Assembly: GCF_000739815.1 (NCBI RefSeq)
Contig: NZ_BBJJ01000006.1
Span: forward strand, 186,001 to 250,000
Length of the DNA: 64,000 nt
DNA from: Paraburkholderia mimosarum LMG 23256 = NBRC 106338
Lineage (GTDB): Bacteria > Pseudomonadota > Gammaproteobacteria > Burkholderiales > Burkholderiaceae
Direction: 5' to 3'
This document shows positions 36,469 through 46,878 of the stretch, in pieces (positions within the stretch are counted from its first letter, which is position 1; each line of letters opens with the position of its first letter). The notes under the pieces are model-generated. The model was given only the letters and a program-made list of their open reading frames with translations. It did not search any database and had not been told where the DNA came from. Position numbers and translations under genes: made by a program.

Positions 36469-37491
36469 TCACGCGTCGCACGTCGATCCCGCGCCCGCTG
36501 CCTGCTCGCGTGCCGCCTTCGCCCCTTCGACCTGAAGGATCGTGGGCAGCGAGACACCGTTCTTCGCCGCCGTCACCTCCGCGAGTATCGACACGGCGAT
36601 CTCGGGCGGCGTGCGACTGCCAATGTAGATGCCCACCGGTCCGTGCAGCCGCGCAAGCTCCGCTTCGCTCAGGTCGAACTCCTTGAGCCGCTCGCGCCGC
36701 GCCGCGTTGTTGCGCCGCGAGCCCAGCGCGCCCACGTAGAACGCGCGCGTCTTGAGCGCCTCCATCAGTGCGAGGTCGTCGAGCTTCGGGTCGTGCGTGA
36801 GCGCGATAACGGCGCAGCGCTCGTCGAGCTTCATGTCGAGCACGGTGTCGTCTGGCATGGTGCGCACGAGCGTCGTGCCGGGCACATCCCACGTGTCGGT
36901 GTATTCCTCGCGCGGGTCGCACACCGTCACCTGGTAGTCGAGGCCCGCCGCGATCTGGCAGAGATACCGCGAAAGCTGCCCCGCGCCGATCACCAGCATG
37001 CGGTAGCGGGGGCCGTGGATGGTGAGCAGGCGCGCGCCGTCGAAATCCACGCCGTCGGTCGCGCTCGCGGGGCCGAGCGTGGCCTGGCCCGTCGCCATAT
37101 CGAGTGTGCGCGCAACGAGTTCGCCGCGCTCGACGGTTTCGAGCAGCGCGCGAAGGTTCGACGCCTCGCTCAACGGTTCGAGCACGAGCTGGATGGTGCC
37201 GCCGCATGGGAGTCCGAAACGATGCGCTTCTTCGGCCGTGATGCCGTATTTCACCGCTTCGGGCCTCGCGATCGTCACGCCTTCGCGGCGCACGCGGTCG
37301 ATGAGATCGTCCTCGATGCAGCCGCCCGAAACGGAGCCGACGACCAGGCCGTCGTCGCGCACCACGAGCATCGCGCCCTGGGGGCGCGGCGACGAGCCCC
37401 ATGTCTTCACGACGGTCACCAGCAACGCGCGGTGCCCCGCATCGAGCCAGCGTACGCTGGATTTCAGGACTTCGAGATCCACGCTGTCCAT
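36469..37491 (-). CDS. XdhC/CoxF-type molybdenum cofactor insertion factor
   Basis: A 340-residue cytosolic maturation protein that in known systems binds molybdenum cofactor and helps sulfurate and insert it into xanthine-dehydrogenase-type enzymes. The N-terminal XdhC domain has LVTVVKTWGSSPRPQGAMLVV and GSVSGGCIEDDLI. The C-terminal Rossmann domain has LVIGAGQLSRYLCQIA and FYVGALGSRRNNAARRERL. Its start overlaps the end of the coxG-like gene by 28 nt. Last gene of the cox-type operon. Confidence 0.9.
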   Translation of the reverse strand: MDSVDLEVLKSSVRWLDAGHRALLVTVVKTWGSSPRPQGAMLVVRDDGLVVGSVSGGCIEDDLIDRVRREGVTIARPEAVKYGITAEEAHRFGLPCGGTIQLVLEPLSEASNLRALLETVERGELVARTLDMATGQATLGPASATDGVDFDGARLLTIHGPRYRMLVIGAGQLSRYLCQIAAGLDYQVTVCDPREEYTDTWDVPGTTLVRTMPDDTVLDMKLDERCAVIALTHDPKLDDLALMEALKTRAFYVGALGSRRNNAARRERLKEFDLSEAELARLHGPVGIYIGSRTPPEIAVSILAEVTAAKNGVSLPTILQVEGAKAAREQAAGAGSTCDA

Positions 37492-38045
37492 GATCGTTTC
37501 CTCTTTGGTGTTTCCTCGGTGCCTTCGCTTTCCGGCTGGCCTTCGGCCGTCTCCCCGGCTTGCGCGGCCGCTTCCCCAGCATCCTGCTGTTCCTCGGCGC
37601 CCCCGGGACTCAGCTGCGCGCCAAAGCGCTTGAAGAACTCGCCGGCGATCTTGCGCGCCGCGGCGTCCACGAGGCGTGAGCCGATCTGTGCGAGCTTGCC
37701 GCCCACCTGGGCGTTCGCAGTGTAGATGAGTGTGGTCGTCTCGTCGCTGGCGGGCTCGAGCTTCACATGTGCGTCGCCCTTGCCGAAGCCGGCCGCGCCG
37801 CCCTGGCCCTCGAACACGATCCTGTAGCTGTTCGGAGCGTCGACATCGGAGAGCTCCATGCGGCCCTTGAAGCGTGCCTTCACCGGACCCACGGCGGCGA
37901 CCAGCGCGACGGCGTAGGTGTTCTCGCCATCGGCTTCGAGGCTCTCGCAGCCCGGTATGCACGCCTTGAGGATCACCGTGTCGTTGAGCGCCTCCCAGGC
38001 GCGCTGTTGCGGCACGGGCAGCGTGTGGCTTTCGGTCAGCTCCAT
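37464..38045 (-). CDS. CoxG-like SRPBCC protein
   Basis: A 193-residue protein with the CO-dehydrogenase subunit G (CoxG) START-like fold: MELTESHTLPVPQQRAWEAL, CIPGCESLE, FKGRMELSDVDAPNSYRIVFEGQGGAAGFGKGDAHV and the amphipathic end DAAARKIAGEFFKRF. In Oligotropha-type systems CoxG helps anchor the enzyme to the membrane. The last 45 residues are an Ala/Glu/Lys-rich tail ending in basic and Trp residues, suited to membrane contact. Overlaps coxE by 10 nt. Confidence 0.87.
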   Translation of the reverse strand: MELTESHTLPVPQQRAWEALNDTVILKACIPGCESLEADGENTYAVALVAAVGPVKARFKGRMELSDVDAPNSYRIVFEGQGGAAGFGKGDAHVKLEPASDETTTLIYTANAQVGGKLAQIGSRLVDAAARKIAGEFFKRFGAQLSPGGAEEQQDAGEAAAQAGETAEGQPESEGTEETPKRKRSWTAWISKS

Positions 38046-39334
38046 CGTGTTTCTCCTTGTTCCGGGCGCACCTGCAACGCGTGCAATGCGCGTGCCGGTC
38101 GAGTTGCAGGGCTCGCATGCGCCATCGGCGCGGCTTCGCACAGGCTGCGCGCGAACGCCTCCAGGCTGTCGAGGTTGTGGACGGGGTAATGCGCATCGAC
38201 GTGGGGCAGCATCGCCTGCACGCCGCGCGCCCTGGGTGCGAAATCGCGGTAACGCAGCAGCGGATTGAGCCACACCACCCGATGCGCGAACCGGTGCAGG
38301 CGCCCCATCTCCTCGCCGAGCAGGCCGCAGTCGTCGTGATCGAGTCCATCGGTGACGATCAGCACGGTCGCGCGGCCGCCGAGCATGCGGCGCGCCCAGC
38401 GGCGATTGAATTCCGCGAGCGCCGCGCCGATGCGCGTGCCGCCCGACCAGTCCGCAACGTGGGTCGCGAGCTGCGCGAGCGCGATGTCGGGATCGCGTTC
38501 GCGCAGCGCGCGCGTGGCGTGCGTGAGGCGGGTGCCGAACAGGAACACCTGCAGGCGTTCCCGCGATTGCAGCAGCGCGTGGCAAAAGTAGAGCACCGCG
38601 CGCGAATAGCTGCTCATCGAGCCGGAGATGTCGAGCAGCAGCACGAGCGGCAGTTTGCGCTCCACCGGCGCGCGATATTTCCACACGGTCCAGTCACCGC
38701 CCGCGCGCACCGCGTGGCGCGCGCTCGCGCGCAGGTCGGCGTGCGTGCCATGCGAGGCGGCCTTCAGGCGGCGCGTGCGCTCGGTGGCGAGCGGCAGGCG
38801 GCGCGCGCGGATGAGGTGGCGCAGCGTGCGCCATTCGTCGGCGGAAAGCGTGTCGAAGTCGCGATGGCGCAGACGCTCTTCGGCACTGAAGGTGGCATGG
38901 GCGCGCAACTCATGTTCTTCGTGCGAGGGCGGCGGCCTCGCACCGGGGCGCGTGGCCGCACGCGCCGCGAGTGCATCGGCGAGCCGGTTGTTGCGGCGCG
39001 GCGGCGGCACGCCGCCCTGCACCTTCGGCAGCAGGAGCGCGCGCAGCTTGCCTTCGAAATCGGGATCGCGCCAGAAGAGGTCGAACGCGGCGTCGAAGAT
39101 CTCGCGCTCGTCGGGCGCGCTCGTGAGCAGGGCCGCGAGCGCCGCGTGCACGTCGTCACGGCGGCCGAGGTCGATGTGGCGCAGCGCCTCTATCGCGTCG
39201 ACGGCGCGTGACGGCGACATCGGCAGGCCCGCGCCGCGCAGTACGCGCACGAAGTGCACGACGTTGCGCGCGAACTTCGGTGCGAGCGTGGGCGTTGCGG
39301 TGGCCGGTGTCGCCTGGGTTTCGCCGGAAGCCAT
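38036..39334 (-). CDS. CoxE-like VWA-domain protein
   Basis: A 432-residue protein with a helical N-terminal region (RNVVHFVRVLRGAGLPMSPSRAVDAIEAL) and a C-terminal von Willebrand A domain. The MIDAS motif is LLLDISGSMSSYSR, with Thr in WSGGTRIG and Asp in LIVTDGLDHDD. CoxE works with the MoxR ATPase CoxD to build the CuSMo active site in form I CO dehydrogenase; here the partner ATPase gene ends only 5 nt upstream. The operon position is as in other cox-type clusters. Confidence 0.88.
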   Translation of the reverse strand: MASGETQATPATATPTLAPKFARNVVHFVRVLRGAGLPMSPSRAVDAIEALRHIDLGRRDDVHAALAALLTSAPDEREIFDAAFDLFWRDPDFEGKLRALLLPKVQGGVPPPRRNNRLADALAARAATRPGARPPPSHEEHELRAHATFSAEERLRHRDFDTLSADEWRTLRHLIRARRLPLATERTRRLKAASHGTHADLRASARHAVRAGGDWTVWKYRAPVERKLPLVLLLDISGSMSSYSRAVLYFCHALLQSRERLQVFLFGTRLTHATRALRERDPDIALAQLATHVADWSGGTRIGAALAEFNRRWARRMLGGRATVLIVTDGLDHDDCGLLGEEMGRLHRFAHRVVWLNPLLRYRDFAPRARGVQAMLPHVDAHYPVHNLDSLEAFARSLCEAAPMAHASPATRPARALHALQVRPEQGETRWS

Positions 39335-39339
39335 CGTGC

Positions 39340-40227
<888 letters not shown>

Positions 40228-40309
40228 GAGCGGTGTGCGGGCGCGGATCAATGGCGGCGGGCGCGCCCGCGTCTTCTGCGACGCGGGGGCGCTCGCCGTC
40301 GGGACAGGC

Positions 40310-41107
40310 CTAGCCGTTGGCGCTCGCCACCGCCCGCGCCGCGAGCACCGGTATGAGGTGCGCGCGGTACTCCGCGCTCGCGTGCAGATCGGTGTTGAGG
40401 TCGTCGGCGGGCATGGTCACCGCGCGTGCGGCTTCGGGCGCGAAGTTCGTCTTCAGCGCGTCTTCCAGCGCGCTCGCGCGGAACACCGATGGCGCGGCGC
40501 CCGTGATCGCCACACGCGCTTCACCACCGTACTTCGCGACGAACACGCCTACGAGCGCGAAGTGCGAGGCCGGATGACGGAACTTCTCGTAGGCCGCGCG
40601 CTCGGGCACCTGGAACTCGACGGCGACGATCAGCTCGTCGGGTTCCAGCGCCGTTTCGTACATGCCGAGGAAGAAGTCGTCGGCTGCGATGCGCCGCCGG
40701 TCCGTCACCACGGTCGCGTTCAGGGCGAGCACCGCTGCGGGATAGTCGGCGGCGGGGTCGTCGTTCGCGATCGAGCCGCCCAGCGTGCCGAGCGCGCGCA
40801 CCTGGCGGTCGCCGATCATGCCCGCGAGGTCCGCGAGCGCCGGCAGTGTGTTGCGGATTTGCGGGTTTTCGGCGACGTCGGCATGGCACACGGCCGCGCC
40901 CACCTTCACCGTCTTGCCGTCCACCGAGATCGCTTTGAGCTCGGGGATTCGCGTGACGTCGACGAGCGTGGAGGGTTGCGCGAGCCGCAGCTTCATCGCC
41001 GCGAGCAGGCTCTGGCCGCCGCCGAGGAACTTCGCGTCGGCGTCGGCGGCGAGCGTCTTCACGGCGCCTTGCGCGTCGCTCGCGCGCTGATAGTCGAATG
41101 CGTACAT
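40310..41107 (-). CDS. CoxM-like FAD-binding subunit of a molybdenum hydroxylase
   Basis: A 265-residue medium subunit carrying FAD. The two flavin motifs are present: AKFLGGGQSLLAAMKLRLAQPSTLVDV near the N-terminus and TLGGSIANDDPAADYPA around residue 110-125, followed by FLGMYETALEPDELI. The C-terminal domain of the CO-dehydrogenase flavoprotein follows. It passes electrons from the 2Fe-2S subunit to the quinone or other acceptor. It begins 13 nt after the large-subunit stop. Confidence 0.92.
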   Translation of the reverse strand: MYAFDYQRASDAQGAVKTLAADADAKFLGGGQSLLAAMKLRLAQPSTLVDVTRIPELKAISVDGKTVKVGAAVCHADVAENPQIRNTLPALADLAGMIGDRQVRALGTLGGSIANDDPAADYPAAVLALNATVVTDRRRIAADDFFLGMYETALEPDELIVAVEFQVPERAAYEKFRHPASHFALVGVFVAKYGGEARVAITGAAPSVFRASALEDALKTNFAPEAARAVTMPADDLNTDLHASAEYRAHLIPVLAARAVASANG

Positions 41108-41120
41108 GGTGCGCCTCCGT

Positions 41121-43520
41121 TCAAGGCTGTGAAGAGTGTGAAGGGGCCTGCGCGGCCTGGATCGCCTGCCAGACGCGATGCGGCGTGGCCGGCATCTGCA
41201 GGTCCTTGACGCCCAGGGAGCTGAGCGCATCAAGAATCGCGTTGATGACGGCGGGCGGCGAGCCGATCGCGCCGGCCTCGCCGCAGCCCTTAACGCCGAG
41301 CGGATTATGCGTGCACGGCGTGCCTTTCGCGGTTTCCACCGTGAACGAGGGCACGTCCGACGCATGCGGCATGGCGTAGTCCATGTACGAGCCCGAGAGC
41401 AGCTGGCCGCTCTCGTTGTCGTACACGCAGCGCTCCAGCATCGCCTGGCCGATGCCCTGGCCCAGGCCGCCGTGCACCTGGCCTTCGACGATCATCGGAT
41501 TGATGACGTTGCCGAAGTCATCGACGGCGGTGAAGCGCTCGATGCGCGTCTCGCCCGTATCGGGATCGACTTCGACTTCGCAGAGATACGCGCCCGACGG
41601 GTAGGTGAAGTTGGTCGGGTCGTAGAACGCGCTTTCGTCGAGGCCCGGTTCGAGCGTCTCCAGCGGGTAGTTATGCGGCACGTACGCGGCGAGCGAGATT
41701 TCGGCGAAGGTCTTGGTGCGGTCGGTGCCGGCCACGCGGAACACGCCATCGGCGAACTCGATGTCCTCGGCGCCCGCTTCGAGCATGTGCGCGGCGATCT
41801 TCTTCGCCTTCGCCTCGATCTTGTCGAGCGCTTTCATGAGTGCGGAGCCCCCCACGGCGATCGAGCGCGACCCGTAGGTGCCCATGCCGAACGGAATGCG
41901 GGCCGTGTCGCCGTGCACGATCTCGATCTGCTCGATCGGCACGCCGAGGCGGTCGGACACGACCTGCGCGAAGGTCGTCTCGTGCCCCTGGCCATGGCTA
42001 TGCGAGCCCGTGAAGACGGTGACCGAGCCCGTGGGGTTCACGCGGACCTCGCCGGCTTCGAACAGGCCCGCACGCGCGCCGAGCGCGCCCGCGATGTTAG
42101 ACGGCGCAAGCCCGCACGCCTCGATGTAGCACGAGTGGCCGAGCCCGCGCAGTTTTCCCCGCGCCTTCGAGGCATCGCGCCGGGCGGCGAAGCCCTTTAC
42201 GTCGGCGAGTTCGAGCGCGCGCGCGAGGCACGTTTCGTAGTCGCCGGTGTCGTAGGTGAGGCCCACGGGCGTCGCGTACGGAAAGCGCGTGATGAAGTTG
42301 CGGCGGCGGATTTCGGCCGGGTCGATGTTCATCTCGCGGGCGGCCGTTTCCACGAGACGCTCGACCACGTAGGTCGCTTCGGGGCGCCCCGCGCCGCGGT
42401 ATGCATCGACCGGCACCGTGTTCGTGAACACGGCCTTCACCTCGGCGTAAATCGCGGGCGTGGTGTACTGGCCCGCGAGCAGCGTCGCGTAGAGGATGGT
42501 CGGCACGCTGGAGGCGAACGTCGAAAGATACGCGCCCATGTTCGCCGTGGTGTGCACGCGCATGGCGAGGAACTTGCCGTCCTTGTCGAGCGCGAGTTCG
42601 GCGCGGGTCACGTGGTCGCGGCCGTGCGCGTCGGAAACGAAGGACTCCGATCGTTCGGCGGTCCACTTCACTGGGCGGCGGATTTTCTTCGCGGCCCACG
42701 TGAGCGCGACGTCTTCGGCGTACAGAAAGATCTTCGAGCCAAAGCCGCCGCCCACGTCCGGCGCGACGATGCGCAATTTCGTTTCCGGCAACCCGAGCAC
42801 GAATGCGGCCATGAGCAGGCGCTCGACGTGCGGGTTCTGGTTCGACACGTACACGGTGTAGCTGTCGTCGTGCGCCGAGTAGCTCGCGTTCACGGCGCGC
42901 GGCTCGATCGCGTTCGGCACGAGGCGGTTGTTGACGATGTCGAGCGTCGTCACGTGCTCGGCCCGCGCGAACGCGGCGTCGGTCGCGGCCTTGTCGCCGT
43001 GGCCCCACGTATAGCAGGTGTTGTTCGGCACGCTGTCGTGCACGAGCGGCTGGCCCGCGTCGGCCGCGTGCGCCGTGTCGACGATGGCGGGCAGTTCCTC
43101 GTAGTCGACTTCGACGCGCTCGGCGGCATCCTTCGCGGCCTTGATCGAATCGGCGATCACGAGCGCGACCTGGTCGCCCACGTGCAGCGCCTTTTCGTGT
43201 GCGATCACGGGATGCGGCGGCTCGTGCATGGGTGTGCCGTCGATGCTGTGTATCAGCCAGCCGCACGGCAGGCCGCCCACGTTCTCGGTCGCGAGGTCTG
43301 CGCCGGTGAACACGGCCACGACGCCGGGCGTTGCCCTGGCGGCGTTCGTGTCGATGCTCCTGATGCGCGCGTGAGCGTGAGGCGAGCGCACGAATACGGC
43401 GTACGTTTGCGCGGGCAGGACGACATCATCGGTATATTGGCCGGCGCCGGTGAGGAAGCGGAAGTCTTCCTTGCGCTTCACGGGCGCGCCGATCATGCGA
43501 TTGGGTTCGGGTGCATTCAT
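41121..43520 (-). CDS. CoxL-like molybdopterin large subunit (form II type)
   Basis: A 799-residue catalytic subunit of the xanthine oxidase family. Molybdopterin-binding marks include [11 protein letters not shown] (about 255-265), the active-site loop AYRGAGR at 373-379, [15 protein letters not shown] and the catalytic Glu in [22 protein letters not shown] is the form II signature; true form I CO dehydrogenase has a Cys in this loop (AYRCSFR). So CO oxidation is not assured, and an aldehyde or N-heterocycle substrate is equally possible. ATG 43520 with GGGAGG upstream is preferred to a start 18 nt earlier. Confidence 0.93.
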   Translation of the reverse strand: MNAPEPNRMIGAPVKRKEDFRFLTGAGQYTDDVVLPAQTYAVFVRSPHAHARIRSIDTNAARATPGVVAVFTGADLATENVGGLPCGWLIHSIDGTPMHEPPHPVIAHEKALHVGDQVALVIADSIKAAKDAAERVEVDYEELPAIVDTAHAADAGQPLVHDSVPNNTCYTWGHGDKAATDAAFARAEHVTTLDIVNNRLVPNAIEPRAVNASYSAHDDSYTVYVSNQNPHVERLLMAAFVLGLPETKLRIVAPDVGGGFGSKIFLYAEDVALTWAAKKIRRPVKWTAERSESFVSDAHGRDHVTRAELALDKDGKFLAMRVHTTANMGAYLSTFASSVPTILYATLLAGQYTTPAIYAEVKAVFTNTVPVDAYRGAGRPEATYVVERLVETAAREMNIDPAEIRRRNFITRFPYATPVGLTYDTGDYETCLARALELADVKGFAARRDASKARGKLRGLGHSCYIEACGLAPSNIAGALGARAGLFEAGEVRVNPTGSVTVFTGSHSHGQGHETTFAQVVSDRLGVPIEQIEIVHGDTARIPFGMGTYGSRSIAVGGSALMKALDKIEAKAKKIAAHMLEAGAEDIEFADGVFRVAGTDRTKTFAEISLAAYVPHNYPLETLEPGLDESAFYDPTNFTYPSGAYLCEVEVDPDTGETRIERFTAVDDFGNVINPMIVEGQVHGGLGQGIGQAMLERCVYDNESGQLLSGSYMDYAMPHASDVPSFTVETAKGTPCTHNPLGVKGCGEAGAIGSPPAVINAILDALSSLGVKDLQMPATPHRVWQAIQAAQAPSHSSQP

Positions 43521-43534
43521 GGCGGCCTCCCGAA

Positions 43535-44023
43535 TCACGCGGCGGCGGTCGTGCGGGCGCGCATTTCCTGCGCGCCCGCGACCACCGCCTTCACGATGTT
43601 GTGATAGCCCGTGCAGCGGCAGAAGTTGCCGTCGAGGCCTTCGCGCACGTCGGCTTCAGTGAGGTCGGGCTTCTGTGCGGCGAGCGCGGTCGCGCACATC
43701 ACCATGCCGGGCGTGCAGAACCCGCATTGCAGGCCATGGCATTCGCGGAACGCGGCCTGCATGGGATGCAGTGTGCCGTTCTTCGCGAGGCCTTCTATCG
43801 TCGTCACTTCCATGCCGTCGCACTGCACCGCGAGCTGGTTGCATGACTTGATTGCGCGACCATTGAGATGGACGGTGCAGGCCCCGCACTGCGCCGTATC
43901 GCAGCCGACATGGGTGCCGGTGAGACGCAGCTGTTCGCGCAGGAACTGGACGAGGAGCGTGTGAGGTTCGACCTCTGCGGTCACGGGCGAGCCGTTGACC
44001 AGGAGGCGGATACTGATCGCCAT
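43535..44023 (-). CDS. CoxS-like 2Fe-2S subunit of a molybdenum hydroxylase
   Basis: A 162-residue small subunit with two iron-sulfur clusters. The plant-ferredoxin-type cluster uses [12 protein letters not shown] plus Cys in IKSCNQL; the second, helical-domain cluster uses [10 protein letters not shown] and [11 protein letters not shown]. All eight ligands are present. It is the first gene of the operon, in the order small, large, medium subunit, then CoxD, CoxE, CoxG and XdhC. Intergenic gaps are 14 nt or less for the three subunits. Confidence 0.94.
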   Translation of the reverse strand: MAISIRLLVNGSPVTAEVEPHTLLVQFLREQLRLTGTHVGCDTAQCGACTVHLNGRAIKSCNQLAVQCDGMEVTTIEGLAKNGTLHPMQAAFRECHGLQCGFCTPGMVMCATALAAQKPDLTEADVREGLDGNFCRCTGYHNIVKAVVAGAQEMRARTTAAA

Positions 44024-44066
44024 TGACTGTCTCCAATGTCGACCGGAGTTCGCGCTTTCGTGCCTG

Positions 44067-44128
44067 CTCCGGTCCCGCGCCGAAGCGCGTCGCCTGGGGC
44101 GGCGCTGTGCTTGACTCCGGTCCCATAC
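44067..44128 (-). promoter_or_regulatory. Two GGGACCGGAG elements before the cox-type operon
   Basis: On the minus strand GGGACCGGAG occurs at 44067-44076 (GGGACC 48-53 nt before the ATG at 44023) and again as GTATGGGACCGGAGT at 44114-44128. The remainder up to the permease terminator (44129-44408) shows no gene. Confidence 0.5.
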
Positions 44129-44410
44129 TTTGTGATGGGATAGAGAGACCTGCCTGGGCCCGCTTATGACACTGAATCGACCACCACAACCGCCCGCCGA
44201 AATACTTGCCCGTTAAACGCATCGCGCTGGCTGCGCGCGCAACGCATACCGCCACGCAAACAATGACGAGGCGGTTCGGGCGGAGCGGGTGGAGCGGAAT
44301 CTGGGTCCGGCTGGTGCCTTGCTGTTCAGTGAAGCCTGGACAGTAAAGCACAATTTGCCGGTTTACGCTGCGGGGGGTTGTACTTGCCGCAAGCGATGCG
44401 GCACAGCATG

Positions 44411-44445
44411 AAAAACGGCCCGCTCCGAATATCGGGCGGGCCGTT
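44411..44445 (-). terminator. Terminator of the amino-acid permease gene
   Basis: A 10-bp stem (AACGGCCCGC / GCGGGCCGTT, 12-nt loop) followed on the minus strand by TTTTT, 45 nt after the permease stop. Confidence 0.88.
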
Positions 44446-44490
44446 GCGTTGCAGTGCAGCGAGGCTTCGTAATAGACGCGCGCCGCGCGC

Positions 44491-45912
44491 TTACTGTTCG
44501 TGATGCACGTGCTCGTGGGGCGCGTGCGCGAGGCGCGAATGCCGGCGTGAATAGCCGAAGTAGACGAAGAGGCCGACCGCGGTCCAGACGAGGAAGGCGA
44601 CCCAGGTGAGCGGCTGCAGATTGATCATCAGGAAGAGGCACGAGCCCACCGCGAGAACCGGCACCACGGGCACGCCCGGGCAGCGGAACGCGCGCGGCAG
44701 GTGCGGGTGCGTCCTGCGCAGGACGAGCACGGCGATCGACACCATCGAGAACGCGGCGAGCGTGCCGATGTTGATGAGTTCGGCGAGCACGTTGAGCGGC
44801 ACGAGTGCGCCGACCAATCCGAAGAAGATACCCACGAGCCAGGTCGTGAAGAACGGCGTGGCGAAGCGCGGATGCACCTTCGAGAGCTTCGCGGGCAGCA
44901 GGCCGTCGCGCGACATCGCGTAGATGATGCGGGTCTGGCCGTAGCTCATCACGAGGATCACGGTGAGCATGCCGAGCACGGCGCCCAGATCGATGAAGCC
45001 CGCCACCCAGTTTTCGCCCGCCACCTGGAGCGCGAACGAGACCGGGTGACCGACATGGGCGAAGCGCTGCGAGGGCACGATGCCGGTCACGACCGCCGCC
45101 ACGGCGACGTAGAGCACGGCGCACACCGCGAGCGACGCGATGATGCCGACGGGCAGATCGCGCTTCGGATTCTTCACTTCTTCGGCGGCGGAAGACACCG
45201 AGTCGAAGCCGATGAACGCGAAGAACATCACGGCCGCCGCGCCGAACACGCCATTCCAGCCGTTGGGCATGAACGGATGCCAGTTCGCGGGCGTGACGTG
45301 GAACACGCCCACGGCGATCACGAGCAGCACCACGGTCACCTTGATCGCGACCATGATGTTGTTGATGCGCGTGGATTCGCGCACGCCCACGGAGAGCAGC
45401 GCGGTGATCGCCATCATCACGAGGAAGGCGGGCAGGTTGAAGAGCGTATGCACGCCGGGCACGGCGCCGGGTGCGGCGCTGAGCGCGGCGGGCAGCGTGA
45501 GGCCGAACCCCGCGAGCAGCGACTGCAGATAGCCCGACCAGCCCACCGAGACCGCGGAAGTGGCGAGCCCGTACTCGAGCATCAGGTCCCAGCCGATGAC
45601 CCACGCGGCCAGTTCGCCGAGCGTGGCGTACGAGTACGTGTAGATCGAGCCGGCGACGGGAATCGTCGAGGCGAATTCGGCGTAGGCGAGCGCGGCGAAG
45701 CAGCAGGCCACGGCAGCGATCAGGAAGGAGATCATGAGCGCCGGCCCGGCCTGCACGGCGCCGGTGCCGGTCAGCACGAAAATGCCGGTGCCGATGATCG
45801 CGCCGATGCCGAGAAAGGTGAGGTCGAGCGCGCCGAGCGCTTTTTTCAGACCGGCGCCCTGAGCGCTCGCCTTCAGCATGTGCTCGACGTTCTTCTTGCG
45901 AAAGAGGGACAT
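44491..45912 (-). CDS. APC-family amino-acid permease
   Basis: A 473-residue inner-membrane permease with about 12 helices. The start is typical for the cationic amino-acid/YfnA group: LKKALGALDLTFLGIGAIIGTGIFVLTGTGA (helix 1 substrate-binding GIGAIIGTGIF), then ALAYAEFASTIPVAGSIYTYSY in helices 2-3 and AFIGFDSVSSAAEEVKNPKRDLPVGI in helix 6. The C-terminus ends in a His-rich tail (HAPHEHVHHEQ). The substrate cannot be fixed. It is monocistronic with its own terminator; 45913-46221 has no gene. Confidence 0.88.
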   Translation of the reverse strand: MSLFRKKNVEHMLKASAQGAGLKKALGALDLTFLGIGAIIGTGIFVLTGTGAVQAGPALMISFLIAAVACCFAALAYAEFASTIPVAGSIYTYSYATLGELAAWVIGWDLMLEYGLATSAVSVGWSGYLQSLLAGFGLTLPAALSAAPGAVPGVHTLFNLPAFLVMMAITALLSVGVRESTRINNIMVAIKVTVVLLVIAVGVFHVTPANWHPFMPNGWNGVFGAAAVMFFAFIGFDSVSSAAEEVKNPKRDLPVGIIASLAVCAVLYVAVAAVVTGIVPSQRFAHVGHPVSFALQVAGENWVAGFIDLGAVLGMLTVILVMSYGQTRIIYAMSRDGLLPAKLSKVHPRFATPFFTTWLVGIFFGLVGALVPLNVLAELINIGTLAAFSMVSIAVLVLRRTHPHLPRAFRCPGVPVVPVLAVGSCLFLMINLQPLTWVAFLVWTAVGLFVYFGYSRRHSRLAHAPHEHVHHEQ

Positions 45913-46221
45913 TTGGCTGGGAACTCCACGTAATACGCGCGAGAGCGCGGAGCCGGCGCGGTCTTTCGACCTTGACTTGCCTTCGCCGCTGGCTTCGCCG
46001 GCCTCGCGTGCCGATGTCTGGGGGAAACCCTAAATTTTAGCGGATGTCGCGCGCGAGCCCGGTCGAGCCGGGTCGAAAACGCGAGGATTGCGTGGACGAT
46101 TCCGCCGCAAACCCGCACGCCTGCGCGCAATCATTGCGGCGACCGGTGCAAACGGCGCAATCCATTTCCGGATCAGTCGCTTATGGCGAGAAGGCTGCCT
46201 CGGTGGCGCGGGCAGAGCCGT

Positions 46222-46878
46222 TCAGGCGTTCACGGTGGGGGAGAGGTCGACGAGCCGGTTGCTCATGACGTAAAAGGTCAGCTCGGCGTTGTTGCTGAGC
46301 TTCATTTTTTCGAGCAGCCGCGTGCGGTAGACGCTCACCGTCTTCACCGAGAGCGAGAGCGCGTGCGCGATGTCGGTGAGGCGCTGGCCCGAGGCGAGCA
46401 TGCACAGCGTCTGGTATTCGCGGTCGGAGAGCTTCTCGTGCGGGAGCTGCTCGCCGTCCACGAGCACGTAGTCCGCGAGCGCCTCGGCCATGGCCGGGCT
46501 CACATACTTGCGGCCCGCGGCGACCTGCTGGATCGCCGCAATCATCTGCGCGGCGTCCACCGTCTTCGAGAGATAGCCCGCCGCGCCCGCCTTCAGCGCC
46601 CGCACCGCGTATTGATCCTCGCGATACATCGAGAACATCAGCACCGGCACGCGCGGCGCCTTCTTCTTCGCGCGCTTGAGCACCTCGACGCCGTTCATGT
46701 CCGGCAACGAGATGTCGAGCAGGACCACGTCGCACACGTGCTTCTGGATCGCGGCGAGCGCCTCGGCGCCGGTCTGCGCCTCGATCACTTCGCTGGCGAT
46801 GCCGCGGTCCAGCAGCAACTGGCGGACGCCCTGGCGCACGACGGCATGGTCGTCGACGAGCAGGATGCGATGGGTCAT
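46222..46878 (-). CDS. NarL/FixJ-type response regulator
   Basis: A 218-residue response regulator. The receiver has the acidic pair in LLVDDHAVVRQG, phospho-acceptor Asp55 (VVLLDISLPD) and Lys in GYLSKTVDA. The C-terminal LuxR-type HTH is LSDREYQTLCMLASGQRLTDIA ... SVKTVSVYRTRLLEK. Its ATG overlaps the kinase stop by 4 nt, so the two are translated together. Target genes are unknown. Confidence 0.9.
   Translation of the reverse strand: MTHRILLVDDHAVVRQGVRQLLLDRGIASEVIEAQTGAEALAAIQKHVCDVVLLDISLPDMNGVEVLKRAKKKAPRVPVLMFSMYREDQYAVRALKAGAAGYLSKTVDAAQMIAAIQQVAAGRKYVSPAMAEALADYVLVDGEQLPHEKLSDREYQTLCMLASGQRLTDIAHALSLSVKTVSVYRTRLLEKMKLSNNAELTFYVMSNRLVDLSPTVNA

Noticed and set aside
41121-43520. Form I (true) CO dehydrogenase
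   Set aside because: The active-site loop reads AYRGAGR, not the Cys-containing AYRCSFR.
41178-43604. Plus-strand frame of 808 codons opposite the coxL-like gene
   Set aside because: Antisense reading of a conserved gene; low-complexity Arg/His/Val composition.
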